This document shows positions 1 through 6,695 of a stretch of DNA of 15,280 nt, piece by piece. The position numbers and the translations under genes were made by a program. Numbering within the stretch: the first letter of the stretch is position 1; each line of letters begins with the position of its first letter. Source of the stretch: Bacillota bacterium (GTDB taxonomy: Bacteria; Bacillota; Bacilli; Paenibacillales; Paenibacillaceae). The DNA is taken from contig JAEZZE010000201.1 of assembly GCA_023418755.1 (NCBI GenBank), positions 1-15,280 of the forward strand, in the 5' to 3' direction. Below the pieces are notes generated by a model. That model had not been told where the DNA came from. It made no database searches and saw nothing but the letters and a program-made list of their open reading frames with translations.

Positions 1-2
1 CG

Positions 3-542
3 GAGGCGCCGCTGCAACGCCGGCTGGAGAAACTTCCGCTGCACAGGGTCGAGGCAAGCGACGGCAATAGGGTGCTGATCGACATGCTGCAGGTGGTTAA
101 AGCCATTCGCGAAGCGCGGCCGGGAACGATCATCGAGACTTTCGGGGAACCGCACGTCCTGCTGGAAGTTTCCCCCGAGGGCGAAGTCAAGCCGCGCAAA
201 ATCGTGCTCGCGCTCGCCTGGCTGCTGCTGTTTTTCGGTTCCGGAATGGCGATGATGAACTTCCACGCCGACGTCAACATGCCCGCGGTTCAACGCAGAA
301 TTACCGAATTGATCACCGGTAAGGACGGCACGCATCCTTGGTTGTTTCAAATTCCGTATTCCTTCGGGGTCGGATTGGGCATGCTGCTGTTCTTTAACCG
401 GCTCTTGCGCAAGCGGCTCAACGACGAGCCTAATCCGCTGGAGGTGGAGATGTTCATGTATCAGGAAAACGTGAACCATTACGTCATTACCGAAGAGTAT
501 CGCAAAAAACACGAAGACAGGGCGGGGAGAGACGGTGGTTGA
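3..542 (+). CDS. spoVAA: Stage V sporulation protein AA, 5' end missing
   Basis: The reading frame is open from the first bases of the window (frame beginning at base 3) to the TGA at 540-542. About 179 C-terminal residues are visible and the true start lies upstream; the internal GTG at 72 is unlikely to be the start because codons before it read as protein (EAPLQRRLEKLPLHRVEASD). B. subtilis SpoVAA is a little over 200 residues, so only the N-terminus is lost. Two membrane segments are visible, one around IVLALAWLLLFFGSGMAMM and one around YSFGVGLGMLLFF, with a charged cytosolic-looking tail. SpoVAA is a forespore-expressed membrane protein of the spoVA operon, which is associated with dipicolinic acid handling in spores; its own biochemical role is poorly defined. 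The stop overlaps the spoVAB start by 8 bases, implying translational coupling. The call rests on sequence character plus the spoVAB-spoVAF-lysA context. Confidence 0.9.
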   Translation, partial: EAPLQRRLEKLPLHRVEASDGNRVLIDMLQVVKAIREARPGTIIETFGEPHVLLEVSPEGEVKPRKIVLALAWLLLFFGSGMAMMNFHADVNMPAVQRRITELITGKDGTHPWLFQIPYSFGVGLGMLLFFNRLLRKRLNDEPNPLEVEMFMYQENVNHYVITEEYRKKHEDRAGRDGG

Positions 543-960
543 AGCGCTTCGGGGCTTGCTGCTGGGCGCGGTAAGCCTGGCGGGAGGCTTTGCCGTAGGC
601 AGCGCATTCGTCGCTCTGCTGATCGTGCTCGATCTAATCCCCAGGCTCGTGCAGTTGACGAAAGCCTACCGCCGTTCCGCCGTATTCGAATCCGCGATTT
701 TGTTCGGATCGCTGTATTGGATTTGCGCCGATTTGTTCGAATGGACGTTTCGCCTTTCGGCCCGATTCCTGCTCGTTCCGGCGGTGTTCCAGGGACTGTT
801 CGTCGGCATGTTCGCGGCCGCGTTGACGGAAGTGTTGAACGTTATTCCCATCGTATCCAAAAGATTAAAGCTGAAGCCTTATTTATTACCGCTGCTGATG
901 GCCATGGTGCTCGGCAAGGTGACGGGTTCCCTCGTCGACTGGCTGTGGCTTCAGCCGTAA
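535..960 (+). CDS. spoVAB: Stage V sporulation protein AB
   Basis: A 141-residue hydrophobic protein of about the usual SpoVAB length. It has an N-terminal membrane segment (about residues 7-35, LRGLLLGAVSLAGGFAVGSA), further hydrophobic stretches around residues 50-70 and 80-105, and a C-terminal helix (LLPLLMAMVLGKVTGSLVDW). The GTG at 535 was chosen because it overlaps the end of spoVAA by 8 bases and is preceded by a GGGGAGA-type ribosome site inside spoVAA. SpoVAB is an integral membrane product of the forespore spoVA operon; it accompanies SpoVAA, and its individual activity is not established. The next gene follows within 15 bases, so the two are certainly co-transcribed. In B. subtilis spoVAC follows directly, whereas here spoVAF does. 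Confidence 0.9.
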   Translation: MVEALRGLLLGAVSLAGGFAVGSAFVALLIVLDLIPRLVQLTKAYRRSAVFESAILFGSLYWICADLFEWTFRLSARFLLVPAVFQGLFVGMFAAALTEVLNVIPIVSKRLKLKPYLLPLLMAMVLGKVTGSLVDWLWLQP

Positions 961-974
961 GGAGCGTGAGCGAG

Positions 975-2630
975 ATGGAAACGACCGAGCACGATAGCAT
1001 GGACTTGAGCCATACTGGCCGGCCGATAAAGGTTCCGGATGACCGGAACGAAAGAGGAAGGGAATGGGAGAACGGCGGAGATTCGCCGCGAAGAAGCGAC
1101 CGCAGGGATCAAGATCGGCAGAATCGGGAAGAGAAGCCGATGCCTTCGGCTTCGGAGACGGCGCGCAAACCGCAGCGGAGCATCCCCGCAGATCTCGAGA
1201 GCTGGAAGGAGCTGCTGACTTCGACGATCGGTCTGGACAAAAGCTTCGAGGTCCAGGTGCGCGAAATGACGTTCGGAGGCAGAAGGGTGGCGATGCTGTT
1301 CCTCAGCGTGTTCGCGAAGGACGCGTCATTGACGGAAATCATCAAGAGGCTGACCTATCTGGACCCCGACGGCCCGCTGGATTCCGATGCGCTGCAGGCT
1401 TTTCTGGAGTGCTACGTGCCCGTGGTCCAAATCAAGAAAACGGAATCGTTCCCGCAAATGATCGACGAAGTGCTGATGGGCAACACGGCGTTCTACGTGG
1501 ACGGGCAGCCGGCGGCGCTGATGATCGACGCGAAATCGTTCCCGAGCCGAAACCCGGAGCAACCGTCGCTTGAGAAGGTTGTGAGAGGCAGCCAGGACGG
1601 CTTCACGGAGACGCTGCTGACGAACGTTGCGCTCGTCCGGCGCCGCTTGCGCGATCCCAATTTGCGTTTCGAGATCATGAAGGTCGGCAGGCGGACCCGG
1701 ACCGACGTCTGCATCGGCTATATCAACGATATCGCCAACGTGGATCTGGTGGAATCGATCCGCGACAAAATCCGCGCGATCGATATCGACGGCCTTCCGC
1801 TCGCGGACAAGCAGCTGGAGGAAATGACGGTGAGCAGCAGCTGGAATCCGTTTCCGCTAGTGAGATATACAGAACGGCCGGACGTCGTCGCGGCGCAATT
1901 GCTCGACGGCAGCGTCACCGTTCTCGTCGATACTTCCCCCAGCGCGATTTTGCTTCCGACGACGTATTTCGATCTGGTGCAGCACGCGGAGGAAAACCGC
2001 CAAAACCCGTTCATGGGCTCCTATATGAGGTGGGTGCGGTACTTGGGCATTCTCGCTTCGCTCGTGCTGATGCCCTTGTGGTTTCTGTTTAACGCGAATC
2101 CCGGCATGCGCCCCGATTGGCTCTGGTTCGTCGGAACGGAGAAGGCGGGGCAAATTCCGATTATTCTACAATTCCTTATCGCGGAGATCGGCGTCGATCT
2201 GCTCCGGCTAGCGGCCGTGCATACGCCGGCGCCGCTCGTCACGGCGATGACCTTGCTGTCGGCGATCCTGATCGGTGATATCGCGGTCAAGACGGGACTG
2301 TTCGTCAACGAGGTCATTCTGTATATGGCCGTATCCGCGATCGGGATGTTCGCGACGCCGAGCTACGAGCTGAGCTTGGCGAACCGGATCGTTCGGCTCG
2401 GCTTGCTGCTCGCCGTCTTCTTCTTTCGGGAAATCGGGTTCGTCGTGCTGGTCACGGCCACGTTGCTGTTCCTGGCGTTCAAGAGGTCGTTCAACGCACC
2501 CTACCTGTGGCCCTTCCTGCCGTTTAACGGCGCCGCTTTCCGCAACATTTTGTTCCGAATGCCGCTGTCGACGAACAAGAAGCGACTGTCGATCTATCGC
2601 ACGAAGAAAAGCCGTAAACAGCCGGCGTAG
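975..2630 (+). CDS. spoVAF: Stage V sporulation protein AF, GerA-family spore membrane protein
   Basis: A 551-residue protein if it starts at ATG 975, which has AAGGAG at 959-964 ten bases upstream. A soluble GerA-like N-terminal domain (for example SLEKVVRGSQDGFTETLLTN and the NPFPLVRYTERPD stretch) is followed by about five membrane segments and a basic tail. It belongs to the family of germinant receptor A subunits. SpoVAF sits in the spore inner membrane and is reported to work with FigP (YqhR) as an ion channel that amplifies germination. The first ~55 residues are hydrophilic, charged and low in complexity, unlike B. subtilis SpoVAF (493 residues). An alternative ATG at 1140, with a weaker GGGAAGAG upstream, would give 496 residues and match the family length, so the start is uncertain. 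spoVAC/AD/AE are absent upstream, and a hairpin at 2654 ends the operon. Confidence 0.9.
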   Translation: METTEHDSMDLSHTGRPIKVPDDRNERGREWENGGDSPRRSDRRDQDRQNREEKPMPSASETARKPQRSIPADLESWKELLTSTIGLDKSFEVQVREMTFGGRRVAMLFLSVFAKDASLTEIIKRLTYLDPDGPLDSDALQAFLECYVPVVQIKKTESFPQMIDEVLMGNTAFYVDGQPAALMIDAKSFPSRNPEQPSLEKVVRGSQDGFTETLLTNVALVRRRLRDPNLRFEIMKVGRRTRTDVCIGYINDIANVDLVESIRDKIRAIDIDGLPLADKQLEEMTVSSSWNPFPLVRYTERPDVVAAQLLDGSVTVLVDTSPSAILLPTTYFDLVQHAEENRQNPFMGSYMRWVRYLGILASLVLMPLWFLFNANPGMRPDWLWFVGTEKAGQIPIILQFLIAEIGVDLLRLAAVHTPAPLVTAMTLLSAILIGDIAVKTGLFVNEVILYMAVSAIGMFATPSYELSLANRIVRLGLLLAVFFFREIGFVVLVTATLLFLAFKRSFNAPYLWPFLPFNGAAFRNILFRMPLSTNKKRLSIYRTKKSRKQPA

Positions 2631-2653
2631 ACGGGAATCCAAGACGAACGGAG

Positions 2654-2706
2654 ACCGGACTTCCGGAGCGGGCGGGACGATCGCCCGGGGAAGTCCGGTT
2701 TAATTC
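2654..2706 (+). terminator. Probable intrinsic terminator after spoVAF
   Basis: ACCGGACTTCC at 2654-2664 pairs perfectly with GGAAGTCCGGT at 2689-2699, and the loop holds a second G+C helix (GGGCG near 2670 with CGCCC near 2683). Only a short T-containing tail (TTTAATTC) follows, so the hairpin is strong but the U-tract is weak. Its position between spoVAF and lysA fits termination of the spoVA operon. Confidence 0.6.
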
Positions 2707-2795
2707 GACGGTTAGAAGGCGTTTTCGCATGCCTGTTTGAAGGTTTATGCAAATGTTGTGGCAAATCCTCCATATCCCCTCGGCCCTTTTTCCGT

Positions 2796-2801
2796 TATAC
2801 T
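2796..2801 (+). promoter_or_regulatory. Candidate -10 element for lysA
   Basis: TATACT at 2796-2801 matches the sigma-A -10 consensus at five of six positions and lies about 80 bases before the lysA start, downstream of the spoVAF terminator. I see no convincing -35 at 16-18 bases spacing, so this is only a candidate. I see no lysine riboswitch (L-box) in 2631-2879. Confidence 0.35.
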
Positions 2802-2879
2802 GAGTGTTAAAGCGCCAAAGCCGGAAGAACCCGGATGAGGGCCGATTCCGAATCATTCGCCAAAGGGGAAATATAGCTT

Positions 2880-4211
2880 ATGTTCTTGCATGGTACGAGC
2901 AAAATAAATAGCAAAGGTCATCTCGAAATCGGAGGCTGCGACGTTACGGATTTGGCGAAGCAGTTCGGCACGCCGCTGTACATCGTGGACGAGGCGCTGG
3001 TGCGCCAAAGGGCGCGAGAATTCATGGATGCATTCCGTTCGACGGGCATGCGCCATCAGGTCGCCTACGCTTCCAAGGCGTTCTGCGTCATGGCGATGTG
3101 CCGCGTGGCGGAAGAAGAGGGCATGAGCCTCGACGTCGTTTCCGACGGAGAGTTGTATACGGCGCTGCAGGCGGGCTTTCCGTCCGATCGTATACATTTT
3201 CACGGCAACAATAAGACCCCCGAAGAAATCTCGATGGCGCTCGAGGCGAACATCGGATGCTTCGTCGTCGACAACTTCAACGAGCTTCGGTTGTTGAACG
3301 CTCTGGCCGGCGAACAAGGCAAGCGCGTGAACGTACTGCTGCGCATTACGCCGGGAGTCGAAGCTCATACGCACGATTACATTTCGACGGGTCAACAGGA
3401 CTCCAAATTCGGCTTCGACTTGGGCAACGGCACGGCGTTCAAAGCGATCGAGACGGCGATTTCCTTGCCTAACCTGAAGGTCCTGGGCGTCCACTCCCAT
3501 ATCGGCTCGCAGATTTTCGAAGTCGAAGGCTTCCGGATGGCGGTCGAGAAAGTATCCGCCTTCGCGGTGGAAATCCGCGACAAGCTGAACCATACGTTTA
3601 CCGTTCTGAACCTTGGCGGAGGTTTCGGCATCCGCTACGTGGAAGGAGATCAACCGCTGCCGGTCGGCGTATACGTGCAAGCCATCGCCGACGCCGTGCG
3701 CGGAACGTGCGAGCAAGCAAGCTTCCCGCTTCCGGAGATCTGGATCGAGCCCGGGCGCAGCATCGTCGGCGACGCGGGAACGACGCTCTACACGGTCGGA
3801 ACGAGCAAAGACATTCCCGGAGTGCGCAAATATATCGCGGTGGACGGCGGCATGACCGACAACCCGCGTCCGGCCTTGTACGAATCCAAATACGAGGCGA
3901 TATTGGCCAACCGCGCCAACGACGCCGCGGAAGAAAGGGTCTCCGTCGCGGGCAAGTGCTGCGAAAGCGGCGACATGCTGATCTGGGACTTGAACCTCCC
4001 CGCCGCTAGATCCGGGGATTTGCTCGCCGTGTTCTGCACCGGAGCGTATAACTATGCGATGGCGAGCAACTACAACCGCATTCGCCGCCCGGCAGTCGTC
4101 TTTGTCAAGGACGGTCAAGCGGATCTGGTCGTCGCCCGCGAGTCTTACGAGAACATCGTCGGCAACGACGTCATCCCGCAACGCCTTCGGAAGCAAGCGG
4201 TCGCGAAATAA
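2880..4211 (+). CDS. lysA: Diaminopimelate decarboxylase
   Basis: Catalyses the PLP-dependent decarboxylation of meso-diaminopimelate to L-lysine, the last step of lysine synthesis, in the cytoplasm. The 443-residue length is normal for the family. Visible motifs are the PLP-binding lysine in YASKAF (K66), HSHIGSQ at about 205-211, the glycine loop GGGFG at about 246-250 that binds the cofactor phosphate, EPGRS at about 290-294, the active-site CESGD at about 361-365 and the tyrosine-rich TGAYNYAMASNYN near the C-terminus, which belongs to the dimer-interface active site. ATG 2880 is preceded by AAAGGGGAA at 2862-2870 with good spacing. lysA also follows the spoVA operon in B. subtilis, so the position is ancestral. 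It probably has its own promoter, because a hairpin separates it from spoVAF. Confidence 0.97.
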   Translation: MFLHGTSKINSKGHLEIGGCDVTDLAKQFGTPLYIVDEALVRQRAREFMDAFRSTGMRHQVAYASKAFCVMAMCRVAEEEGMSLDVVSDGELYTALQAGFPSDRIHFHGNNKTPEEISMALEANIGCFVVDNFNELRLLNALAGEQGKRVNVLLRITPGVEAHTHDYISTGQQDSKFGFDLGNGTAFKAIETAISLPNLKVLGVHSHIGSQIFEVEGFRMAVEKVSAFAVEIRDKLNHTFTVLNLGGGFGIRYVEGDQPLPVGVYVQAIADAVRGTCEQASFPLPEIWIEPGRSIVGDAGTTLYTVGTSKDIPGVRKYIAVDGGMTDNPRPALYESKYEAILANRANDAAEERVSVAGKCCESGDMLIWDLNLPAARSGDLLAVFCTGAYNYAMASNYNRIRRPAVVFVKDGQADLVVARESYENIVGNDVIPQRLRKQAVAK

Positions 4212-4231
4212 ATCAGGCACATGGCGGGGAT

Positions 4232-4437
4232 GTCCCATAAGCGGTTCAAATTGCTCTGAAAGATGATCCAGACTAAAGGTGCAAGGGGTATGTACTTCCT
4301 TCCGATGCTATACACTCCTGAGATGGGAATGGTAAAAACCCGTGAACAGGTGATTTCAGGAGCGTATGAGGCAGTCTCCGGGAGGTACATACCCCTACTT
4401 TGTCTATTGATCATCTCAGCAACCCTGCTTATGGGAC
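4232..4437. repeat. 206-base imperfect palindrome (MITE-like element or long hairpin RNA)
   Basis: The two ends are an exact 11-base inverted repeat, GTCCCATAAGC at 4232-4242 and GCTTATGGGAC at 4427-4437. Pairing continues inwards with small bulges: GATGATC near 4262 with GATCATC near 4409, AGGGGTATGTAC at 4284-4295 with GTACATACCCCT at 4385-4396, and ACTCCTGA near 4313 with TCAGGAGC near 4357. Nearly the whole element can fold into one long hairpin. It fills most of the 359-base gap between lysA and ppiB and looks richer in A+T than the genes around it. No transposase is present and I see no clear target-site duplication. An open frame at 4263-4541 runs through it, but because both strands of the palindrome give similar peptides (GMYFLP / GMYLP) this looks like a by-product of the repeat. 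A MITE or dispersed hairpin repeat is the likeliest reading; a structured RNA is the alternative. Confidence 0.7.
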
Positions 4438-4533
4438 GGCCGCGTTCCGTTTTTGGGATCCTCGAGGCCGGGCGATCCGCGCGAGTCCGAGTTTTCATAC
4501 GGCTTATTGTGGTACGGCGGAAAGGAAATGTTG

Positions 4534-4539
4534 TAGAAT
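4534..4539 (+). promoter_or_regulatory. Candidate -10 element for ppiB
   Basis: TAGAAT at 4534-4539, preceded by TTG, lies 32 bases before the TTG start of ppiB. The best -35-like hexamer (TTGTGG at 4507-4512) is spaced too far, at 21 bases. A similar TTATAGAATCGGG block occurs before scpA. Weak candidate only. Confidence 0.3.
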
Positions 4540-4570
4540 AGGGTGAACCGAACTTGAGGAGGATGCAGAT

Positions 4571-4996
4571 TTGGGTAAACAAGCGATTATCAAAATGGCG
4601 GACGGCAACGAGGTCGTCCTTGAGTTGTTCGACCAAGACGCGCCCAACACGGTCGCGAATTTCGAGAAGCTGGCCAACGAGGGCTTCTACGATAACGGAG
4701 CTTTTCACCGCGTAGTTCCCGGATTTGTAGCCCAAGGCGGATGCCCGAATAAAAACGGGACGGGCGGCCCTGGCTACACGATCGATTGCGAGCACAACAA
4801 AAACAAGCACGAGCGGGGCAGTCTGGCGATGGCGCATCGGGGACCGAACACGGGCGGCAGCCAGTTCTACGTCTGCTACCAGCCGCAGCCGCATTTGGAC
4901 GGCGTACATACCGTATTCGGCAAAGTGAGTTCCGGCATGGAGCACGTGGACGCGTTCAAGGGAATGGATATCATGGAATCCGTCCGGGTCGGCTAA
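4571..4996 (+). CDS. ppiB: Peptidyl-prolyl cis-trans isomerase, cyclophilin type
   Basis: A cytoplasmic single-domain cyclophilin that speeds cis-trans isomerisation of proline peptide bonds. The 141-residue length matches B. subtilis PpiB. It has no signal peptide. Diagnostic motifs are FHRVVPGFVAQGG at about 45-57 (R47 is the catalytic arginine position), RGSLAMAHRGPNTGGSQFYV at about 82-101, and HLDGVHTVFGKV at about 108-119; the position often occupied by tryptophan in eukaryotic cyclophilins is not tryptophan here, as in many bacterial forms. The TTG at 4571 is the start because GAGGAGGA at 4556-4563 lies seven bases upstream and no better ATG follows before conserved sequence begins. 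The gene stands between the palindromic element and the FMN riboswitch and is probably transcribed alone. Confidence 0.95.
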   Translation: MGKQAIIKMADGNEVVLELFDQDAPNTVANFEKLANEGFYDNGAFHRVVPGFVAQGGCPNKNGTGGPGYTIDCEHNKNKHERGSLAMAHRGPNTGGSQFYVCYQPQPHLDGVHTVFGKVSSGMEHVDAFKGMDIMESVRVG

Positions 4997-5007
4997 AAAC
5001 CGGACGG
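4980..5007 (+). other. Stem-loop over the ppiB stop codon
   Basis: CCGTCCGG at 4980-4987 pairs with CCGGACGG at 5000-5007 around a 12-base loop that contains the stop codon. No T-run follows, so it may be an inefficient terminator or an mRNA 3' stabiliser rather than a classical intrinsic terminator. Confidence 0.45.
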
Positions 5008-5033
5008 GCCTGCGGCAATTCCTACCGTCCTGC

Positions 5034-5062
5034 TTGCATTATACCAAGCGGAGTGATACACT
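5034..5062 (+). promoter_or_regulatory. Riboflavin operon promoter with extended -10
   Basis: TTGCAT at 5034-5039 and TACACT at 5057-5062 are separated by exactly 17 bases, and TGA directly before the -10 gives an extended -10 (TGnTACACT). Transcription would begin near 5069, a few bases before the FMN aptamer, which is what a riboswitch-controlled operon requires. The -35 is only partly consensus; the position is the strongest support. Confidence 0.6.
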
Positions 5063-5075
5063 GACTTACAATAGT

Positions 5076-5276
5076 TGCTTATCCTTCGGGGCGGGGCGCA
5101 ATTCCCCACCGACGGTGATCGGCAGCACTTCGGCCATCGATCGCATCGAAGCCGATTTCGCCGCCGTCAGTCCGTGACCCGTCATCGCTTCTACCGGTCG
5201 TACCGGCGGCAGCTTTGCGGTGGACCCGGTGCAAATCCGGGACCGACAGTAACAGTCTGGATGGGAGAAGGAAGCA
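5076..5276 (+). ncRNA. FMN riboswitch (RFN element) aptamer
   Basis: Conserved RFN blocks appear in order: CTTCGGGGCGGGGCGCAATT at 5084-5103, CCCCACCGACGGTGATC just after it, CAGTCCGTGACCC near 5168-5180, GGTGGACCCGGTGCAAATCC near 5219-5238, and GGGACCGACAGTAACAGTCT followed by GGATGGGAGAAGG near 5239-5271. The closing stem is TGCTT plus CCTTC at 5076-5087 with GAAGGAAGCA at 5267-5276. FMN binding normally switches off expression of the downstream riboflavin genes. One variable arm (about 5115-5165) is longer than in B. subtilis. Its position directly before ribDEBAH removes doubt about the function. Confidence 0.96.
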
Positions 5277-5303
5277 CAGCGGCCGTGCCGTGTCTTTGAA
5301 AAG

Positions 5304-5442
5304 CGTCGTTAATTAGCGGGAAGAGCAATCGGACATTTTTCGGATTTGATTGTTCCTTTTTTCACAAACTCGCAATAACGACGGGTTGTTTCAGCATGCC
5401 TGCCATTCGATTCCAAGCTGCTGAAACCCGCGCTTTTCGGGT
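5304..5442 (+). promoter_or_regulatory. Nested hairpins in the riboswitch leader (putative expression platform)
   Basis: Between the aptamer and the final terminator, several helices compete. CGTCGTTA at 5304-5311 pairs perfectly with TAACGACG at 5376-5383. Inside it, GAGCAATC at 5323-5330 pairs with GATTGTTC at 5348-5355 and is followed by CTTTTTTC, so it resembles an intrinsic terminator. Next, GTTTCAGCA at 5388-5396 pairs with TGCTGAAAC at 5419-5427. ACCCG at 5426-5430 pairs with CGGGT at 5438-5442, while AAAAGCG at 5299-5305 could pair with CGCTTTT at 5431-5437 instead. The mutually exclusive pairings suggest a switching leader. Which helix answers to FMN is inference. Confidence 0.55.
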
Positions 5443-5478
5443 CCCGTCTGAAGGTCTGTTTATCGCTGTGCATGAATC

Positions 5479-5516
5479 GCCCCCGGGTTTTTTCTCCGGG
5501 GGCTTTTGTTTGTTTT
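5479..5516 (+). terminator. Riboswitch-associated intrinsic terminator before ribD
   Basis: GCCCCCGG at 5479-5486 pairs perfectly with CCGGGGGC at 5496-5503 around a T-rich loop, followed by TTTTGTTTGTTTT at 5504-5516. This is a textbook intrinsic terminator lying between the FMN aptamer and the ribD ribosome binding site, so it is the likely FMN-controlled stop for the operon. Confidence 0.88.
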
Positions 5517-5540
5517 CACCGGCTGGAGAGGAGGAGACGG

Positions 5541-6695
5541 ATGGAAATACTGAATGACGAATTCTACATGCGGCTTGCCTTGAACATGGCGGCCGGGGCT
5601 TCCGGTCAGACCGGCGTCAATCCCGTAGTCGGCTGCGTCGTCGTGAAGGACGGCCGGATCGTCGGCATGGGCGCGCATCTGAAGCGGGGCGAGGGCCATG
5701 CGGAGGTGCTCGCGCTCGATATGGCCGGCGATCAAGCCCGGGGAGCGACCGCTTACGTCACGCTTGAACCGTGCAGCCATTACGGACGGACTCCGCCCTG
5801 CTGCGAGCGGCTCATCGAAGAGGGCGTTTCGCGGGTCGTCGTCGCCGCGTCCGATCCGAATCCGCTCGTGGCCGGACGGGGAATCGCGAGGCTGCGGGAG
5901 GCGGGAATCGAGGTGCTGACCGGTGTGCTGGAGAACGAAGCCGCCTTGCAGAACGAGGCGTTCAACAAGTTTATCCTCACCGGCATGCCCTTCGTTACGC
6001 TGAAGACGGCTTTGAGTCTGGATGGACGCATCGCCACGCGTACCGGACACAGCCGCTGGATTACGGGTGCGGCGGCCAGGGAGGCGGTTCATACGCTGCG
6101 GCATCGCCATAGCGGGATTATGGTCGGCCTGAAGACGGTGCTGGCCGACGATCCCGAGCTGACGACCCGTCTCGAAGTGCCGGCTCTGCATCCGACGCGC
6201 ATTGTCGTCGACTCCAAGCTGAGGCTGCCTTTAACGGCGAGGGTATTGAACGACGCCGCCCCGACGATCGTTCTGACCACCCTTCAAGCCGACGAGAACA
6301 GAGCCGAGCGGCTTAAGCAGCGCGGCGCGGAAGTGCTGCGCTGCGGCGACGGCGAACGCGTCGACCTCACGGCAGCGATGCGGGCGCTGGGAGAACGCGG
6401 CATCGGCTCCGTCCTGCTGGAAGGCGGAGGCGTGCTGAACGGCGCCATGCTGCAAGCGGGCCTCGTCGATAAGGCGATGCTCATCTATGCTCCGATTATC
6501 GTCGGCGGCGAAGGGGCGCCGTCCGCGTTCTCCTATGCGGGCTCTGAAGAAATGTCTTCGGCGCTTCGTCTCGCGGGAGTTACGATGCAAAGCTTCGGCG
6601 CCGATTGGTGCGTGTCCGGTTATCCCGACAACCGGTTTGCCGGGACAGCGGCCGAAACGGAGCGTTCCGAGAGGGAAGGGAAGGAGGAAATCTAG
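5541..6695 (+). CDS. ribD: Bifunctional diaminohydroxyphosphoribosylaminopyrimidine deaminase / 5-amino-6-(5-phosphoribosylamino)uracil reductase
   Basis: Carries out the second and third steps of riboflavin synthesis from GTP: hydrolytic deamination of the pyrimidine ring, then NADPH-dependent reduction of the ribose side chain. The 384 residues hold an N-terminal zinc deaminase (residues ~1-145) with GHAE at 52-55 and PCSHYGRTPPC at 77-87, whose zinc ligands are H53, C78 and C87, and a C-terminal reductase domain beginning about FVTLKTALSLDGRIAT with the SRWITG motif and a late LLEGGGVLNGAML loop. ATG 5541 follows the GGAGAGGAGGAG site at 5525-5536; the frame is open further upstream but only through the riboswitch terminator, so those codons are not translated. 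It is the first gene of the operon and its TAG abuts the ribE start. Confidence 0.97.
   Translation: MEILNDEFYMRLALNMAAGASGQTGVNPVVGCVVVKDGRIVGMGAHLKRGEGHAEVLALDMAGDQARGATAYVTLEPCSHYGRTPPCCERLIEEGVSRVVVAASDPNPLVAGRGIARLREAGIEVLTGVLENEAALQNEAFNKFILTGMPFVTLKTALSLDGRIATRTGHSRWITGAAAREAVHTLRHRHSGIMVGLKTVLADDPELTTRLEVPALHPTRIVVDSKLRLPLTARVLNDAAPTIVLTTLQADENRAERLKQRGAEVLRCGDGERVDLTAAMRALGERGIGSVLLEGGGVLNGAMLQAGLVDKAMLIYAPIIVGGEGAPSAFSYAGSEEMSSALRLAGVTMQSFGADWCVSGYPDNRFAGTAAETERSEREGKEEI

Noticed and set aside
717..974. Extension of spoVAF upstream to ATG 717
   Set aside because: It would overlap most of the second half of spoVAB in another frame. AAGGAG at 959-964 marks a start at 975.
2631..2879. 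Lysine riboswitch before lysA
   Set aside because: The conserved L-box core motifs are not visible; only a terminator hairpin and a candidate -10 are seen.
2853..4238. A 461-residue frame on the minus strand opposite lysA
   Set aside because: It is a shadow of the G+C-rich lysA coding strand: arginine/aspartate/histidine-rich, no recognisable domain and no ribosome site. The sense strand has clear LysA motifs.
4263..4541. A 92-residue frame with a hydrophobic middle between lysA and ppiB
   Set aside because: Most of it lies within the 206-base palindrome, and the opposite strand gives a similar peptide, so the openness is explained by the repeat. It has no convincing ribosome site and matches no family I recognise.
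5075..5299. A short frame within the riboswitch region
   Set aside because: The sequence is the FMN aptamer, whose conservation is RNA structural, not coding.
5472..5540. Earlier ATG at 5472 for ribD
   Set aside because: It lies inside the riboswitch terminator hairpin and lacks a ribosome site; ATG 5541 has a strong one and begins the conserved protein.
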